From Pantoea sp. 1.19 (GTDB taxonomy: Bacteria > Pseudomonadota > Gammaproteobacteria > Enterobacterales > Enterobacteriaceae), in NCBI RefSeq assembly GCF_001922585.1, contig NZ_MRBS01000003.1, positions 475,356 through 539,355 of the forward strand: a DNA stretch of 64,000 nucleotides, written 5' to 3'. Of the stretch, positions 32,194 through 41,267 are shown piece by piece (within the stretch, counting starts at the first letter, position 1; every line of letters starts with the position of its first letter). Made by a program: the position numbers and the translations under genes. Under the pieces are notes generated by a model. It was not told the DNA's origin. It ran no database searches and saw only the letters and a list, made by a program, of their open reading frames with translations.

Positions 32194-32735
32194 GACAGGT
32201 TATCGGCACGGTTGTCGGAAAGTTTACGCCTTTTTACCGCCCGCGAAGGCGGCTGGCACAGGCTGCACACAAAGCTGCCCACCGGCTGATGCGCGTGGGT
32301 GATAAAGCTGCCGGTACAGCACCTGCAGTCGCTGAGCTGCAGCATACCGCTTTCGACAAAACGCACCAGCGTCCAGGCGCGGGTCAGGGCCAGCACCGGC
32401 CCTTCGGCCTGTGGCGGGCACTGCTCAAGATAGAGGCGATAGGCCTGAATCACCGCTTCCACGCCGCGGCTGAGGCCGCTTTTCAGCAAAAACTGCCAGG
32501 CATTACAGAACATAGAAGCATGGATATTTTGCTCCCAGGTCATAAACCAGTCGGTTGAAAAGGGCAGCATACCTTTTGGCGGTGGACTGCCACGTAACTC
32601 TTTATACAGTTTAATTAAGCGGCCGCGACTTAATTGCGTCTCGCTTTCTAACATCTGTAACCGGGCCCCCAGCGAAATAAGCTCCATGGCCAGCTGAATA
32701 TCGCGCGCTTCCTGAACGATACTTTTTTCGCTCAT
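32157..32735 (-). CDS. flhC: Flagellar master regulator FlhC
   Basis: Subunit of the FlhD4C2 activator of class II flagellar promoters. The 192-residue product has exactly the E. coli length and is highly similar throughout. The four Cys of the zinc site are visible as CRCC near 142 and CSLC near 161. The start overlaps the flhD stop by 4 bp. The codons for KLSDNRADN near the C-terminus double as the motA sigma-28 promoter, so this stretch is under two constraints. Confidence 0.98.
   Translation of the reverse strand: MSEKSIVQEARDIQLAMELISLGARLQMLESETQLSRGRLIKLYKELRGSPPPKGMLPFSTDWFMTWEQNIHASMFCNAWQFLLKSGLSRGVEAVIQAYRLYLEQCPPQAEGPVLALTRAWTLVRFVESGMLQLSDCRCCTGSFITHAHQPVGSFVCSLCQPPSRAVKRRKLSDNRADNLSQLLDESVRQAV
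32200..32226 (-). promoter_or_regulatory. Sigma-28 promoter for motA/MotR inside flhC
   Basis: Minus strand: TAAA at 32223-32226, a 15-bp spacer, GCCGATAA at 32200-32207, a perfect FliA consensus within flhC codons. E. coli has its motA promoter in the same place. No other sigma-28 element was found between here and motA. Confidence 0.93.
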
Positions 32736-33088
32736 GATATCGCCCTCTTCTTCGCTATTGCACTGTCTTTCGTTGACACATCACGCAGCAGGCTGCTGGA
32801 GAGCAGAATACCGGTGTGGATCTGCTGCAGATCGTCCACGCGTGACTCCTGGGTTAGCGTCTGGATTGATGCACTGTCGGTGAAGCGAAACTGGCAGACC
32901 AGCTGATTGGTTTCTGCCAGCTTCACCATTTCCGGTAGAGTTAATTGCGCGAGGGTATCCGCCATAGCCTCATTAATCCCTAAACGGAACATGGCTGAAG
33001 CCTTATCCTGGTTAATCAAACGCTGAGCGAGCAACAAATATGACAAATTAATGTCGTAGATATGTTTGAGTAATTCTGAAGTACCCAT
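32732..33088 (-). CDS. flhD: Flagellar master regulator FlhD
   Basis: Partner of FlhC in the class I master activator. The 118-residue product starts at [20 protein letters not shown] and is close to E. coli FlhD (116-119). A 33-codon in-frame extension upstream is not conserved and was excluded. It heads the flhDC operon. The promoter, a CRP box and a leader of about 357 nt lie upstream. Confidence 0.97.
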   Translation of the reverse strand: MGTSELLKHIYDINLSYLLLAQRLINQDKASAMFRLGINEAMADTLAQLTLPEMVKLAETNQLVCQFRFTDSASIQTLTQESRVDDLQQIHTGILLSSSLLRDVSTKDSAIAKKRAIS

Positions 33089-33217
33089 TTTATTATCCTG
33101 ACCCATGCACTGCTTGACATTAAAGCGGAAAAAGCCGCCGCCTGGTTGCTGGTTTCGCTGCCCATTGCTCACGCGTATTCCGCTCACGCGATGTCGTTGA
33201 AAGGTGTTTAAACACTT

Positions 33218-33400
33218 TCAATCGACGCTCACCTGGCGGATTGCGAATAACGTTGGGTGTTCAAATTCGATGGCAAAAAACAGAGACGATTGCCAAACGA
33301 TGTCGGCGTGGACGCTGCATAAGTCAACGCGACCGTCCTTGTAATCAACCTCGTGAGCGTCTTCACTGAATCCACAGTGTGCCTCAGGTGGGTCAATCAT
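33218..33400 (-). CDS. Possible 60-codon leader ORF in the flhDC 5' region
   Basis: A 60-residue open frame lies wholly inside the predicted flhDC leader, reading in the same direction, and ends about 130 nt before flhD. AAGGA sits 2 bp before its ATG, slightly tight. I recognise no family, and the composition is not clearly coding (mixed acidic and aromatic). It could be a regulatory upstream ORF or chance. Confidence 0.3.
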   Translation of the reverse strand: MIDPPEAHCGFSEDAHEVDYKDGRVDLCSVHADIVWQSSLFFAIEFEHPTLFAIRQVSVD

Positions 33401-33451
33401 CTTCCTTGACGTTCGCTTACATTTATTTAGGAATTATCTTAACTCAACGCA

Positions 33452-33480
33452 ACTCTATCCCCTCTGTTTTCGTTCTACAA
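33452..33480 (-). promoter_or_regulatory. Predicted flhDC sigma-70 promoter
   Basis: On the minus strand, TTGTAG (33475-33480) and TAGAGT (33452-33457) are 17 bp apart, giving a start near 33445. The CRP box centre is then at -71.5, the position of CRP at E. coli flhDC. That agreement supports both calls. Confidence 0.65.
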
Positions 33481-33504
33481 CGATGACCGGCGCTGATTTT
33501 AGAT

Positions 33505-33528
33505 AAAGTGTGATACAGATCACACTTT
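33505..33528. promoter_or_regulatory. CRP-cAMP binding site upstream of flhDC
   Basis: A perfect 10-bp dyad AAAGTGTGAT, with its complement after four bases, contains TGTGA-N6-TCACA without mismatch. Known biology: CRP activates flhDC in enterobacteria, so motility here should respond to catabolite state. Confidence 0.92.
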
Positions 33529-34126
33529 GTAAGGTAAATTTTTCTAAAAAACCATCAGCAATGCTGTTGGGTAAGCGAATAAATAACCGGGTAAGCATTT
33601 TTATGTTAAATTAACGGGGTTTTAACGTTACTTATAGGGTGATCGAACGCATTTCATCCAAAGGTTTCCAATTTTTTGGTGTACGCCCTCATCTCCTGGC
33701 AAAATCGCTACCACTCACTGGCATTACAACACAAAAGCCTTTGAATAAGATAAAGTTATGTCCCACACCCGGTCATTCCCCGGTAAAGGTCATAATTGGA
33801 AACTTTATGATTTTGTCAGCAACCCGTGAGCGCAATGCCGATAGTGTGAGGTTTTCGTTAAGATTTCATACAGTGTATGGCCGGAAGGATTATCCCAACC
33901 CGGGTTTATTACATAAGAAATATAACACTATTGTGCCTAACGCCCTTTGCGTGATGGCGATCCACCCGCGGCGGCGCCGGGGACCGTTTTTTGCGCCACG
34001 GCGCCGCTTCCTGTTGCCGGCCAGCATGCATTAGCCACATCCTTAGCAGGGTAACTGGACAGCCCGGCTGTTGCCCACTGCTGCAACGGCGCGCTGGCGC
34101 CCCCTCTTTGATTCCCCCGGAGCCAC
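33529..34126. other. AT-rich intergenic region upstream of flhDC, no gene seen
   Basis: About 600 bp, visibly lower in GC than the neighbours up to about 33940. It probably contains additional flhDC upstream control sites. A 131-codon plus-strand frame (33639-34034) exists, but it has no recognisable family, no good ribosome-binding site and changes composition abruptly at its end, so I do not call it a gene. Confidence 0.5.
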
Positions 34127-34151
34127 AAAAAACGCCCCCGGCGGGGGCGTT
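34127..34151 (-). terminator. Intrinsic terminator of otsBA
   Basis: Minus-strand stem AACGCCCCC/GGGGGCGTT with a 3-base loop, then a run of T, 24 bp after the otsA stop. Confidence 0.9.
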
Positions 34152-34174
34152 AACGGAGCCGATCGTGGCGATCG

Positions 34175-35614
34175 TCAGGCCGGGCGTGGAAAGGTCGCCA
34201 CCTTACGCTCCTCCCGCGAACGTTCACTCCGCGGAGTAATCTGGCGCAGATCGGCGAGGTAGCTCTCCCGCCAGTGGCTGATGTCGTTTTTTCGCAGTAC
34301 CGCCATCATGTCGTTGTAGCGTGAGATGCGCTCGTTCTGGCTCATGGTCGCCGCCCGATCCAGCGCGGCGGCCACGTCATCGCGATCGTAAGGGTTAACA
34401 ATGAGCGCGCTGGTCAGTTCGTTGGCCGCGCCGGCAAAGCGCGACAATACCAGCACGCCCGGATCGTCCGGGTTTTGCGCCGCGACATACTCTTTCGCGA
34501 CCAGGTTCATGCCATCGCGCAGCGGCGTGACCAGACCAATGTCGGTCAGGCGAAAAATTTTCATCAGCAGACGGCGATCAAAATGCTGGTTCAGATAGTA
34601 GAGCGGCGTCCAGCCCAGCGTACCGTAGGTGCCGTTGATACGGCCGGCTTCCGTTTCCAGCTGGTGGCGGATGTCCTGATAGGCCTGCACATCGCCGCGA
34701 GAGGTGGGTGCAATCTGCGAATAGCGGATTTTACCCCGATGCTGAGGATAGTTTTCCAACAGCGCTTCATAGGCCAGAAAGCGCTCCGGGAGGCCTTTAG
34801 AGTAGTCGAGCCGCTCACAGGCAATGATGTTTTTCGCATCGCCCAACTCTTTTTTCATGGCCGCCATTTTAGGCGGCAGCGGCCCTTCAGCCATCTCGCG
34901 AATGGCGTCCGGCTCGATGCCAATCGGATAGACCGCGGTCATAAATCGTTTGCCCCACGCCTGATGCTGCTGGGGATCGTCATTTTGCAGCGGGGTCTGT
35001 ATGGCCAGCGACTCAAGGAATGCGGTGCGGTCGCTGTCGGTTTGGAAGCCGAGCAAATCATAGTCGCTCAGCATCTCCATCAGATCACGGCAGGGAGGCA
35101 GCGCGGTGAAAATCTCCGGCGTCGGGAAGGGAATGTGCAAGAAAAAGCCGATGCGATTATTGATGCCCAGCTTGCGACAGTAATACGCAAACGGCAGCAG
35201 GTGATAATCGTGGATCCACAAAATGTCGTCCGGTTTCAGCAGCGGCTGCAGCCGGCGCGCCAGTTTTTCGTTGACGTGGCAGTAGCCCTCCCAGGCCTCT
35301 CGCTGGTACTGCACCAGGTCGAGACGATAGTGAAACGCCGGCCAAATCACCGTATTAGAGAACTGGCAATAGTAAAGATCGTAATCGTGTTGATTCAGAC
35401 TGAACGACGTGTACTGGATACCATCATGACTCTCTGTGTTCAGTTTTTCTTCATCATCCTCTCCACCGGCAGCGCCGACCTCACCGTTCCAGCCATACCA
35501 GATGCCGCCGGTGCTTTTCAGGGCATCAAGAATACCTACCGCCAGCCCGCCCGCCCCGTTGGATTGACCATCCGGGATAGCGATCCGGTTTGATACCACC
35601 ACTAATCGACTCAT
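34175..35614 (-). CDS. otsA: Trehalose-6-phosphate synthase OtsA
   Basis: GT20 glycosyltransferase joining UDP-glucose and glucose-6-phosphate to trehalose-6-phosphate, for osmotic and stationary-phase protection. 479 residues (E. coli 474). Conserved parts include [12 protein letters not shown] at the N-terminus, WNGEVG near 42, [13 protein letters not shown] near 131, [12 protein letters not shown] near 263 and the donor site [16 protein letters not shown] near 360. The start overlaps otsB by 4 bp. The terminator downstream closes the operon. Confidence 0.97.
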   Translation of the reverse strand: MSRLVVVSNRIAIPDGQSNGAGGLAVGILDALKSTGGIWYGWNGEVGAAGGEDDEEKLNTESHDGIQYTSFSLNQHDYDLYYCQFSNTVIWPAFHYRLDLVQYQREAWEGYCHVNEKLARRLQPLLKPDDILWIHDYHLLPFAYYCRKLGINNRIGFFLHIPFPTPEIFTALPPCRDLMEMLSDYDLLGFQTDSDRTAFLESLAIQTPLQNDDPQQHQAWGKRFMTAVYPIGIEPDAIREMAEGPLPPKMAAMKKELGDAKNIIACERLDYSKGLPERFLAYEALLENYPQHRGKIRYSQIAPTSRGDVQAYQDIRHQLETEAGRINGTYGTLGWTPLYYLNQHFDRRLLMKIFRLTDIGLVTPLRDGMNLVAKEYVAAQNPDDPGVLVLSRFAGAANELTSALIVNPYDRDDVAAALDRAATMSQNERISRYNDMMAVLRKNDISHWRESYLADLRQITPRSERSREERKVATFPRPA

Positions 35615-36384
35615 GCCTTCTCCTCCTTACTGCAGGGTGTTTCTTGTTGTAATAATGTTTGTTGTAACCAGTGCGCCAGCGCCGGGACGCTATCCAGCCG
35701 GTACTGCGCCGCGGTCTCGCCATCGCCAATTTTTACTGAAATGCCGCCCAGCGCGTTAACCGCGCGAAAGCCGGCCTCGTCAGTGACGTCATCGCCAAAG
35801 AATATCGGCCTGCGTCCGGCAAACGGCGGCGCGTCCATAAAGGCCGCGATCGCCTGCCCTTTACTCACGCCCTGCGGCTTCAGCTCGACCACGCATTTAC
35901 CCGGTTGCAGCTTCAGCTCGGGATAGGCGGCGGCGAGTTCCCGCGCCAGCTTCAGGATAGCCTCGCCCTGCTCCGGTGCCTGACGGTAGTGCAGTGCAAA
36001 TGCGCTGCCTTTATTTTCCAGCAGCGTGCCGGGCAGCGCCGCCACGGCCTGCTCCAGCCGGCTGGCCAGTTCGGCCGCCAGGCCCTCCGGGAGGGTAATG
36101 CGCTGATATTGACCACGACTGTCGCGGCGCTCAGCGCCGTGAATGCCGGCCAGCGGCAGGGTCAGCGGCGACACCAGCGCATCCAGCTCGCCCACCGGTC
36201 GGCCGGACACCAGCGCCACCGCGCCCCCCGCTTCATGCGTCAACATTTCCAGCGTTCGCCGGGTCTCGGTGGTCACGACCACGTCATCGGGGTGCGGCTG
36301 GATCTCTGCCAGGGTGCCATCAACATCGAAGAAAAATGCCAGGGTTTCGACCGGAACGATCGGCGGCGGGGAAAGGGTTTTCAC
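35611..36384 (-). CDS. otsB: Trehalose-6-phosphate phosphatase OtsB
   Basis: HAD-superfamily phosphatase completing trehalose synthesis. 257 residues (E. coli 266). The nucleophile motif FFDVDGTLAEI lies near residue 18, ALVSGRP near 58, the Lys of KGQAIAAFM near 175 and FFGDDVTDEAGF near 196. It is first in otsBA, with a CAGGAGGAG-type ribosome-binding site before the ATG. It lies between flhDC and the accessory segment. Confidence 0.96.
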   Translation of the reverse strand: MKTLSPPPIVPVETLAFFFDVDGTLAEIQPHPDDVVVTTETRRTLEMLTHEAGGAVALVSGRPVGELDALVSPLTLPLAGIHGAERRDSRGQYQRITLPEGLAAELASRLEQAVAALPGTLLENKGSAFALHYRQAPEQGEAILKLARELAAAYPELKLQPGKCVVELKPQGVSKGQAIAAFMDAPPFAGRRPIFFGDDVTDEAGFRAVNALGGISVKIGDGETAAQYRLDSVPALAHWLQQTLLQQETPCSKEEKA

Positions 36385-36754
36385 TGCTCCTCCTGTGGGA
36401 CTGCACCACCAGGCGGCGGGTGTGCATCAGCCCGGCCTGTGTTCTTTGCGTACAACATCACAAAAGTATAGACAGCCCGGCCGGGATTGCCACGCGCACC
36501 GGCCGCCAGACCGGACGCCGCGGGACGTTTCACCGCCGCCGCCGGGCGTTCTCATCGCCGGTGACCCGCGCACGCCGGGGCAAAATGTCACCATGTTGTT
36601 AAAAAAAAGTAGCTGATAACTCAATTAATTAACCTGCTATTTTCCTCCCACGCCGCGCCTGACTTTTTATGGCCAATAATATGCAGAAACGTTTTAACAT
36701 TAGCGGGAAAAATCGTTACACTCCCCGGCGATAATTATTATTTGAGAGCCTGCA
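36385..36754. other. Divergent control region between otsB and the His-rich gene
   Basis: About 370 bp. The part near 36600-36745 is AT-rich and probably carries the promoters for both neighbours. A palindromic ATAATTATTAT at 36731-36741 is only a weak Fur-like match. No gene was seen. Confidence 0.45.
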
Positions 36755-37426
36755 TTGGTCAGTTTATTTCGTCTGTCTACGCGCCAACTTCCGGCATTAA
36801 TGGCGATCGCCGCCATGTTAATGCTGCTGATCGCGCCGGAGATCTCCAAAACTCTGGAGCATCGCCGCATGCAGTCGAAAACCGGTGCGGCCCTGCTGAT
36901 GACCGCCGGAACAGAACCGGAAGATGCGCTGACCCACGCCGGCCATCACCCCGCCATGCCTGCGGCAGCCGCCCACGACGCTGGCCATCATCCCGTCATG
37001 CCTGCGACCGCCGGCCCTGACGCCGGCCATTCCCACGCGATGGCTCACGCCGCTGCGACGCCTGACCACGACGCTGGCCATCACCCCGTCATGCCTGCGA
37101 CCGCCGGCCCTGATGCCGGCCATTCCCACGCGATGGCTCACGCCGCTGCGACGCCTGACCACGGCGCTCACGCCGCGCCCGGCACGGCCATGCCGTTTCA
37201 CGTGATGCCTGATGGCTCGCTGATGCTCAATGATGCCCCCTGCGGCTACTGCCAGCTGCTGATGCATGTGCCGGTAATCGCCTGCATGGCGATGGTGCTG
37301 CTGTGCCTGCTGCGACTGGCCTCCCGTCCGCCGCCGGTCGGTGACGTGCCTACGCCTCCCCTGACCTGTTTTCCCGGACAGTCCCAACCGCGCGCCCCCC
37401 CTGCCCGCTCTCTGCTGCTGACCTGA
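36755..37426 (+). CDS. His-rich DUF2946-family protein
   Basis: A 223-residue protein with an N-terminal membrane helix (about 12-28), a long His/Met/Ala-rich periplasmic stretch (about 60-145), the DUF2946-like motif CGYCQLLMHVPVI near 165 and a second helix just after. DUF2946 genes are often beside copper-linked TonB receptors, as here. The His and Met repeats suggest metal (copper) binding; function is inferred. The start is TTG at 36755; an internal ATG (residue 16) is an alternative but would cut the first helix. Two 93-bp tandem repeats lie inside the gene. Confidence 0.75.
   Translation: MVSLFRLSTRQLPALMAIAAMLMLLIAPEISKTLEHRRMQSKTGAALLMTAGTEPEDALTHAGHHPAMPAAAAHDAGHHPVMPATAGPDAGHSHAMAHAAATPDHDAGHHPVMPATAGPDAGHSHAMAHAAATPDHGAHAAPGTAMPFHVMPDGSLMLNDAPCGYCQLLMHVPVIACMAMVLLCLLRLASRPPPVGDVPTPPLTCFPGQSQPRAPPARSLLLT
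36977..37162 (+). repeat. Two 93-bp in-frame tandem repeats in the His-rich gene
   Basis: Units 36977-37069 and 37070-37162 differ at only about two positions. Each encodes 31 residues with the pattern DAGHHPVMPATAGPDAGHSH followed by AMAHAAATPDH. A degenerate further copy precedes them (about 36938-36976). The near-identity implies recent duplication and probable copy-number variation. Confidence 0.95.
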
Positions 37427-37457
37427 TGGTGCCACCGCGCAGCGGCCAGCGGTTCAC

Positions 37458-37476
37458 GATAATGATTGCAATTGCC
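37458..37476. promoter_or_regulatory. Possible Fur box upstream of the TonB receptor
   Basis: GATAATGATTGCAATTGCC matches the 19-bp Fur consensus at 13 positions, with the first nine exact. It lies 164 bp before the receptor start. Regulation by Fur would be unusual for a copper receptor, so this is tentative. Confidence 0.4.
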
Positions 37477-37639
37477 CTCGGTAAAATTAATTACCGTCCG
37501 TCGCTCCGCGCGTTAAAAAAATAATGCGCCGCTGACGCACGGCCATTATTTTCCCGTGCGATAACCCGCCAAAGAATATTCCTTTGGCTGGCGCTTTCGC
37601 CTGCGGCACCGATTTATCTTTTGATCACAGGGAATTCAT

Positions 37640-39706
37640 GTGAAAACAGGACATTTTCGCTTTTCATGCATTACGCTGGCGCTGACCAGCTTGCAGGGTC
37701 AGGCCGCGGCCATGCCGGCGGCGCACTTTGACGAGCCGGTGATGACCGTTACCGCACCGCTCAGCTCACCGCTGGAGGTCAGCAGCTCGCCTAAAACCCC
37801 GCGTCAGCCGGTGCCGGCCAGTGACGGCTCCGACTACCTGAAAACCATGCCGGGCTTTGCCCAGATCCGCAACGGCGGCACGAATGGCGATCCGGTATTT
37901 CGCGGTATGTTCGGCTCACGGCTGCGCATTCTAACGAACGGCGGTGAGATGCCCGGCGCCTGCCCGGCGCGAATGGATGCCCCCACGTCCTATATTTCTC
38001 CGGAGAGTTTTGACACGCTTTCGCTGATTAAGGGACCACAAACCGTACTGTGGGGACCGGGCAACTCGGCGGGTACAGTGCGCTTCGACCGCGAGCCGCC
38101 GCAGTTCAGTCAGCCCGGCATGCAGGGCGATGCCAGCCTGCTGCACGCCAGCCACCACCGCTGGGATGAGAACGCCGATCTGAGCGTCGGCAGCGCCGAT
38201 GGCTACCTGCGCGTGATTGGCAACCACTCGCGCGCCGGTGATTACCGCGACGGCAGCGGTGCCGTGGTACCTTCACGCTGGAACAAATGGAACGCCGACG
38301 TGGCGCTGGGCCTGACGCCGGATGCCGATACGCTGTGGGAAGTGACCGCCGGCCGCGGCAACGGCGACGCGCGCTACGCCGGGCGCAGCATGGATGGTTC
38401 ACAGTTCAAGCGCGACAGTCTCGGCCTGCGCTATAAGCAGAGCGACATCGGTGAGGTATTTAACGCCGTAGAGGCGCAGATCTACTACAACTATGCCAAC
38501 CACATCATGGATAACTATAGCCTGCGCAGCCCGGGCAGCGGCGCCATGCCGATGCCGATGGGTGAGATGGGCGGGATGCCCGGCATGGACGGCATGGACG
38601 GCATGGACGGTATGGACGCCGGCATGGATATGGACATGAGCCAGCCGATGGCGATGCAGTTGGATCGCCGCACCGTTGGCGGCCGCGCGCAGGGTACCTG
38701 GCAGTGGCACGCCCTGACGCTGAAAAGCGGCATGGACGCGCAGACCAGTACCCACCGTAACCGGGAACAGGCCGGCTGGAAAAAGGATGCCCGCTTTCAC
38801 GATGTCGGCCTGTTTAGTGAGCTGACCTGGCACGCCTCCGCGCGCAGCGATCTCATCGGCGGCGCGCGGCTGGATCGCGCGTGGGTAGATAATTTTACCG
38901 GCGACGGTGAACGCGCCCGCGTGACCGCCCTGCCGGCCGGCTTTTTACGCCTTGAGCACCGACTGGCCAGTCAGCCGGTGATGTTCTATGCCGGGCTGGG
39001 TTATACCGAGCGTTTTCCCGATTACTGGGAGTTGTTTTCTCCGACGTCCGGCGCTGATGGCCACAGCAGCGCGTTTGACACGGTGAAAACCGAGAAAACA
39101 ACTCAGCTGGATATCGGAGCACAGTATCGCGGTAAACGCGCCAGCGGCTGGATATCCGCCTGGCTGGGGCGGATTGACGATTTCATCCTGTTTGATTACG
39201 ACCCGCATAATCGCTATATCAGCCGGGTATCGAACGTCGATGCCACCACTCTCGGTGCCGAAGCCGGCGTCGGTTATCAGCTGACCGACAACTGGAGTAC
39301 GGACGCCAGCCTCGCCTTCACCCGCGGTGAAAACCGTAGCAGCCACCGACCGCTGCCGCAGATCCCTCCGCTGGAGGGACGCCTGGCGCTGAACTGGCAG
39401 TCCGGTGACTGGAGCAGCAGCGGCCTGCTGCGGCTGGTTAACGGTCAGCACCGGATAGCGCTGAATGAGGGGAACGTGGTAGGGAAAGACTTTGCCGAGA
39501 GCCACGCGTTTGCGGTGTTTTCCGCGAACGTGGCCTGGCGCGTCGCGCCGAGCGTTAAGCTCAGCAGCGGGGTGGATAACCTGTTTAACCGCACCTACAG
39601 CGAGCACCTGAATATGGCCGGTAACAGCGTCTTCGGCTACTCGGCCAATACCCCGGTGAATGAACCGGGGCGTACCTGGTGGGCAAAAGTCAATGTCACC
39701 TTTTAA
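37640..39706 (+). CDS. TonB-dependent copper receptor, OprC/NosA-like
   Basis: Outer-membrane active transporter, 688 residues, closest in kind to Pseudomonas OprC. It has a signal peptide to about residue 24, a TonB-box-like PVMTVTAP near 33, a plug domain, and a 22-strand barrel ending in a terminal Phe. The CxxxM element of the OprC copper site is present as Cys108-PAR-Met112. A Met/Gly/Asp-rich loop (about residues 303-340) with many Met residues is likely an extracellular copper-capturing insert. The start is GTG at 37640 (AGGGA upstream). The preceding His-rich gene supports a copper uptake role. Confidence 0.88.
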   Translation: MKTGHFRFSCITLALTSLQGQAAAMPAAHFDEPVMTVTAPLSSPLEVSSSPKTPRQPVPASDGSDYLKTMPGFAQIRNGGTNGDPVFRGMFGSRLRILTNGGEMPGACPARMDAPTSYISPESFDTLSLIKGPQTVLWGPGNSAGTVRFDREPPQFSQPGMQGDASLLHASHHRWDENADLSVGSADGYLRVIGNHSRAGDYRDGSGAVVPSRWNKWNADVALGLTPDADTLWEVTAGRGNGDARYAGRSMDGSQFKRDSLGLRYKQSDIGEVFNAVEAQIYYNYANHIMDNYSLRSPGSGAMPMPMGEMGGMPGMDGMDGMDGMDAGMDMDMSQPMAMQLDRRTVGGRAQGTWQWHALTLKSGMDAQTSTHRNREQAGWKKDARFHDVGLFSELTWHASARSDLIGGARLDRAWVDNFTGDGERARVTALPAGFLRLEHRLASQPVMFYAGLGYTERFPDYWELFSPTSGADGHSSAFDTVKTEKTTQLDIGAQYRGKRASGWISAWLGRIDDFILFDYDPHNRYISRVSNVDATTLGAEAGVGYQLTDNWSTDASLAFTRGENRSSHRPLPQIPPLEGRLALNWQSGDWSSSGLLRLVNGQHRIALNEGNVVGKDFAESHAFAVFSANVAWRVAPSVKLSSGVDNLFNRTYSEHLNMAGNSVFGYSANTPVNEPGRTWWAKVNVTF

Positions 39707-39765
39707 CCCGGCTCGCCGCGCGGTGGTATTTGTGCGGTCGATCCCGTATCGCCGCCAGAGGCGAC

Positions 39766-39771
39766 TATAAT
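39766..39771 (+). promoter_or_regulatory. Possible -10 element for cioAB
   Basis: A perfect TATAAT inside a small palindrome (GACTATAATTTAGTC), 70 bp before the oxidase gene. No convincing -35 was seen. Confidence 0.4.
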
Positions 39772-39841
39772 TTAGTCATCGCCGCAGCACCCGCGAGCGC
39801 CTGCGGCTACATCGCATAAAATTGCTGTTCAGAGGTAAGCA

Positions 39842-41266
39842 ATGTTTGGATTAGATGCTTTTCACCTGGCAAGGATACAGTTTGCGTTTACTGTCTCCTT
39901 TCATATTATTTTTCCCGCCATCACCATCGGCCTCGCCAGCTATCTGGCGGTGCTGGAGGGCATGTGGTTAAAAAGCAAAAACAGTGTCTATCGCGACCTG
40001 TACCACTTCTGGTCGAAGATTTTCGCCGTTAACTTCGGCATGGGCGTGGTCTCCGGACTGGTGATGGCCTATCAGTTCGGCACCAACTGGAGCGGCTTTT
40101 CGCAATTTGCCGGCAGCGTGACCGGTCCCCTGCTGACCTATGAGGTGCTCACCGCCTTTTTCCTTGAGGCGGGCTTCCTCGGCGTCATGCTGTTTGGCTG
40201 GAACCGCGTCGGGCCCGGCCTGCACTTCTTTGCCACCTGTATGGTGGCGCTGGGTACGCTGATCTCCACCTTCTGGATCCTCGCGTCTAACAGCTGGATG
40301 CAGACGCCACAGGGCTTTATCGTGGAAAATGGCGTGGTGGTACCGGTTGACTGGCTGAAAATTGTGTTTAACCCCTCTTTCCCTTACCGCCTGCTGCACA
40401 TGGCCACCGCGGCGTTTCTCGCCAGCGCCTTTTTTGTGGGCGCCTCGGCCGCCTGGCATCTGCTGCGGAAAAATGACACTCCGGCTATCCGTAAGATGCT
40501 GTCGATGGCAATGTGGATGGCGCTGATTGTCGCGCCAATTCAGGTTGGCCTGGGCGACGCCCATGGCCTGAACACCCTGAAGTACCAGCCGGCTAAAATC
40601 GCCGCGATGGAGGGCCACTGGGAGAATCCCCCCGGTGAGGCCACCCCGCTGATTCTGTTTGGCTGGCCAGACATGGAAGAGGAGCGCACCAAATATGCGC
40701 TGGAGATCCCCTACCTCGGCAGCCTGATCCTCACCCACAGTCTGGATAAGCAGGTACCGGCGCTAAAAAGTTTTCCGAAAGATGACCGCCCCAACGCCAC
40801 CATTATCTTCTGGTCGTTCCGCATCATGGTGGCGTTCGGCGTGCTGATGGTGCTGCTGGGGGTGATCAGCCTGTGGCTGCGCCGCCGCGGTCGGATCTAC
40901 ACCTCGCGGCCGTTCCTGTGGTTTACCCTGCTGATGGGGCCCTCCGGTCTGATTGCGATCCTCGCCGGCTGGTTCACTACCGAGGTCGGTCGGCAGCCGT
41001 GGGTGGTGTATGGCCTGATGCGCACCCGGGATGCGGTGTCGGCGCACGGCGATTTGCACATGAGCCTCAGCCTGCTGGCCTTTATCGTGGTGTACGCCTC
41101 GGTGTTCGGTATTGGTTATGTTTATCTGATGCGCCTGATCAAGAAAGGCCCGCAGACCGGTGAAGGCGATGAGGTCTCTGCAGGCGGCCCCGGCACATCC
41201 CATACTCCGTCCCGTCCGCTGTCTGCCGTGAAGGATAAGTTAGACGCCCAGGAAGAGGAGAAATAA
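39842..41266 (+). CDS. cioA: Cytochrome bd-type ubiquinol oxidase subunit I (CioA type)
   Basis: Haem-containing subunit of a bd quinol oxidase that reduces oxygen to water without proton pumping. 474 residues; the short quinol loop between helices 6 and 7 marks the CioA (cyanide-insensitive) class rather than the longer CydA (about 520). The haem-ligand His in VSFHIIFP (near 21) and in RLLHMATAAF (near 184), the GRQPW motif near 380 and about nine membrane helices are visible. It precedes cioB by 1 bp. Confidence 0.92.
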   Translation: MFGLDAFHLARIQFAFTVSFHIIFPAITIGLASYLAVLEGMWLKSKNSVYRDLYHFWSKIFAVNFGMGVVSGLVMAYQFGTNWSGFSQFAGSVTGPLLTYEVLTAFFLEAGFLGVMLFGWNRVGPGLHFFATCMVALGTLISTFWILASNSWMQTPQGFIVENGVVVPVDWLKIVFNPSFPYRLLHMATAAFLASAFFVGASAAWHLLRKNDTPAIRKMLSMAMWMALIVAPIQVGLGDAHGLNTLKYQPAKIAAMEGHWENPPGEATPLILFGWPDMEEERTKYALEIPYLGSLILTHSLDKQVPALKSFPKDDRPNATIIFWSFRIMVAFGVLMVLLGVISLWLRRRGRIYTSRPFLWFTLLMGPSGLIAILAGWFTTEVGRQPWVVYGLMRTRDAVSAHGDLHMSLSLLAFIVVYASVFGIGYVYLMRLIKKGPQTGEGDEVSAGGPGTSHTPSRPLSAVKDKLDAQEEEK

Positions 41267-41267
41267 G

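Noticed and set aside
33639..34034. 131-codon plus-strand frame upstream of flhDC
   Set aside because: No family, no ribosome-binding site, composition changes mid-way; it more likely lies in control DNA.
36731..36749. Fur-like sequence before the His-rich gene
   Set aside because: Only the first half fits; the 3' half of the 19-bp consensus is absent.
36977..37162. Tandem repeat considered as a CRISPR-like array
   Set aside because: Only two units, no spacers, and the repeat is in frame inside a coding sequence.
38546..38660. Met-codon-rich repeat in the TonB receptor considered as a separate DNA repeat
   Set aside because: It is explained by the Met/Gly/Asp-rich loop of the protein.
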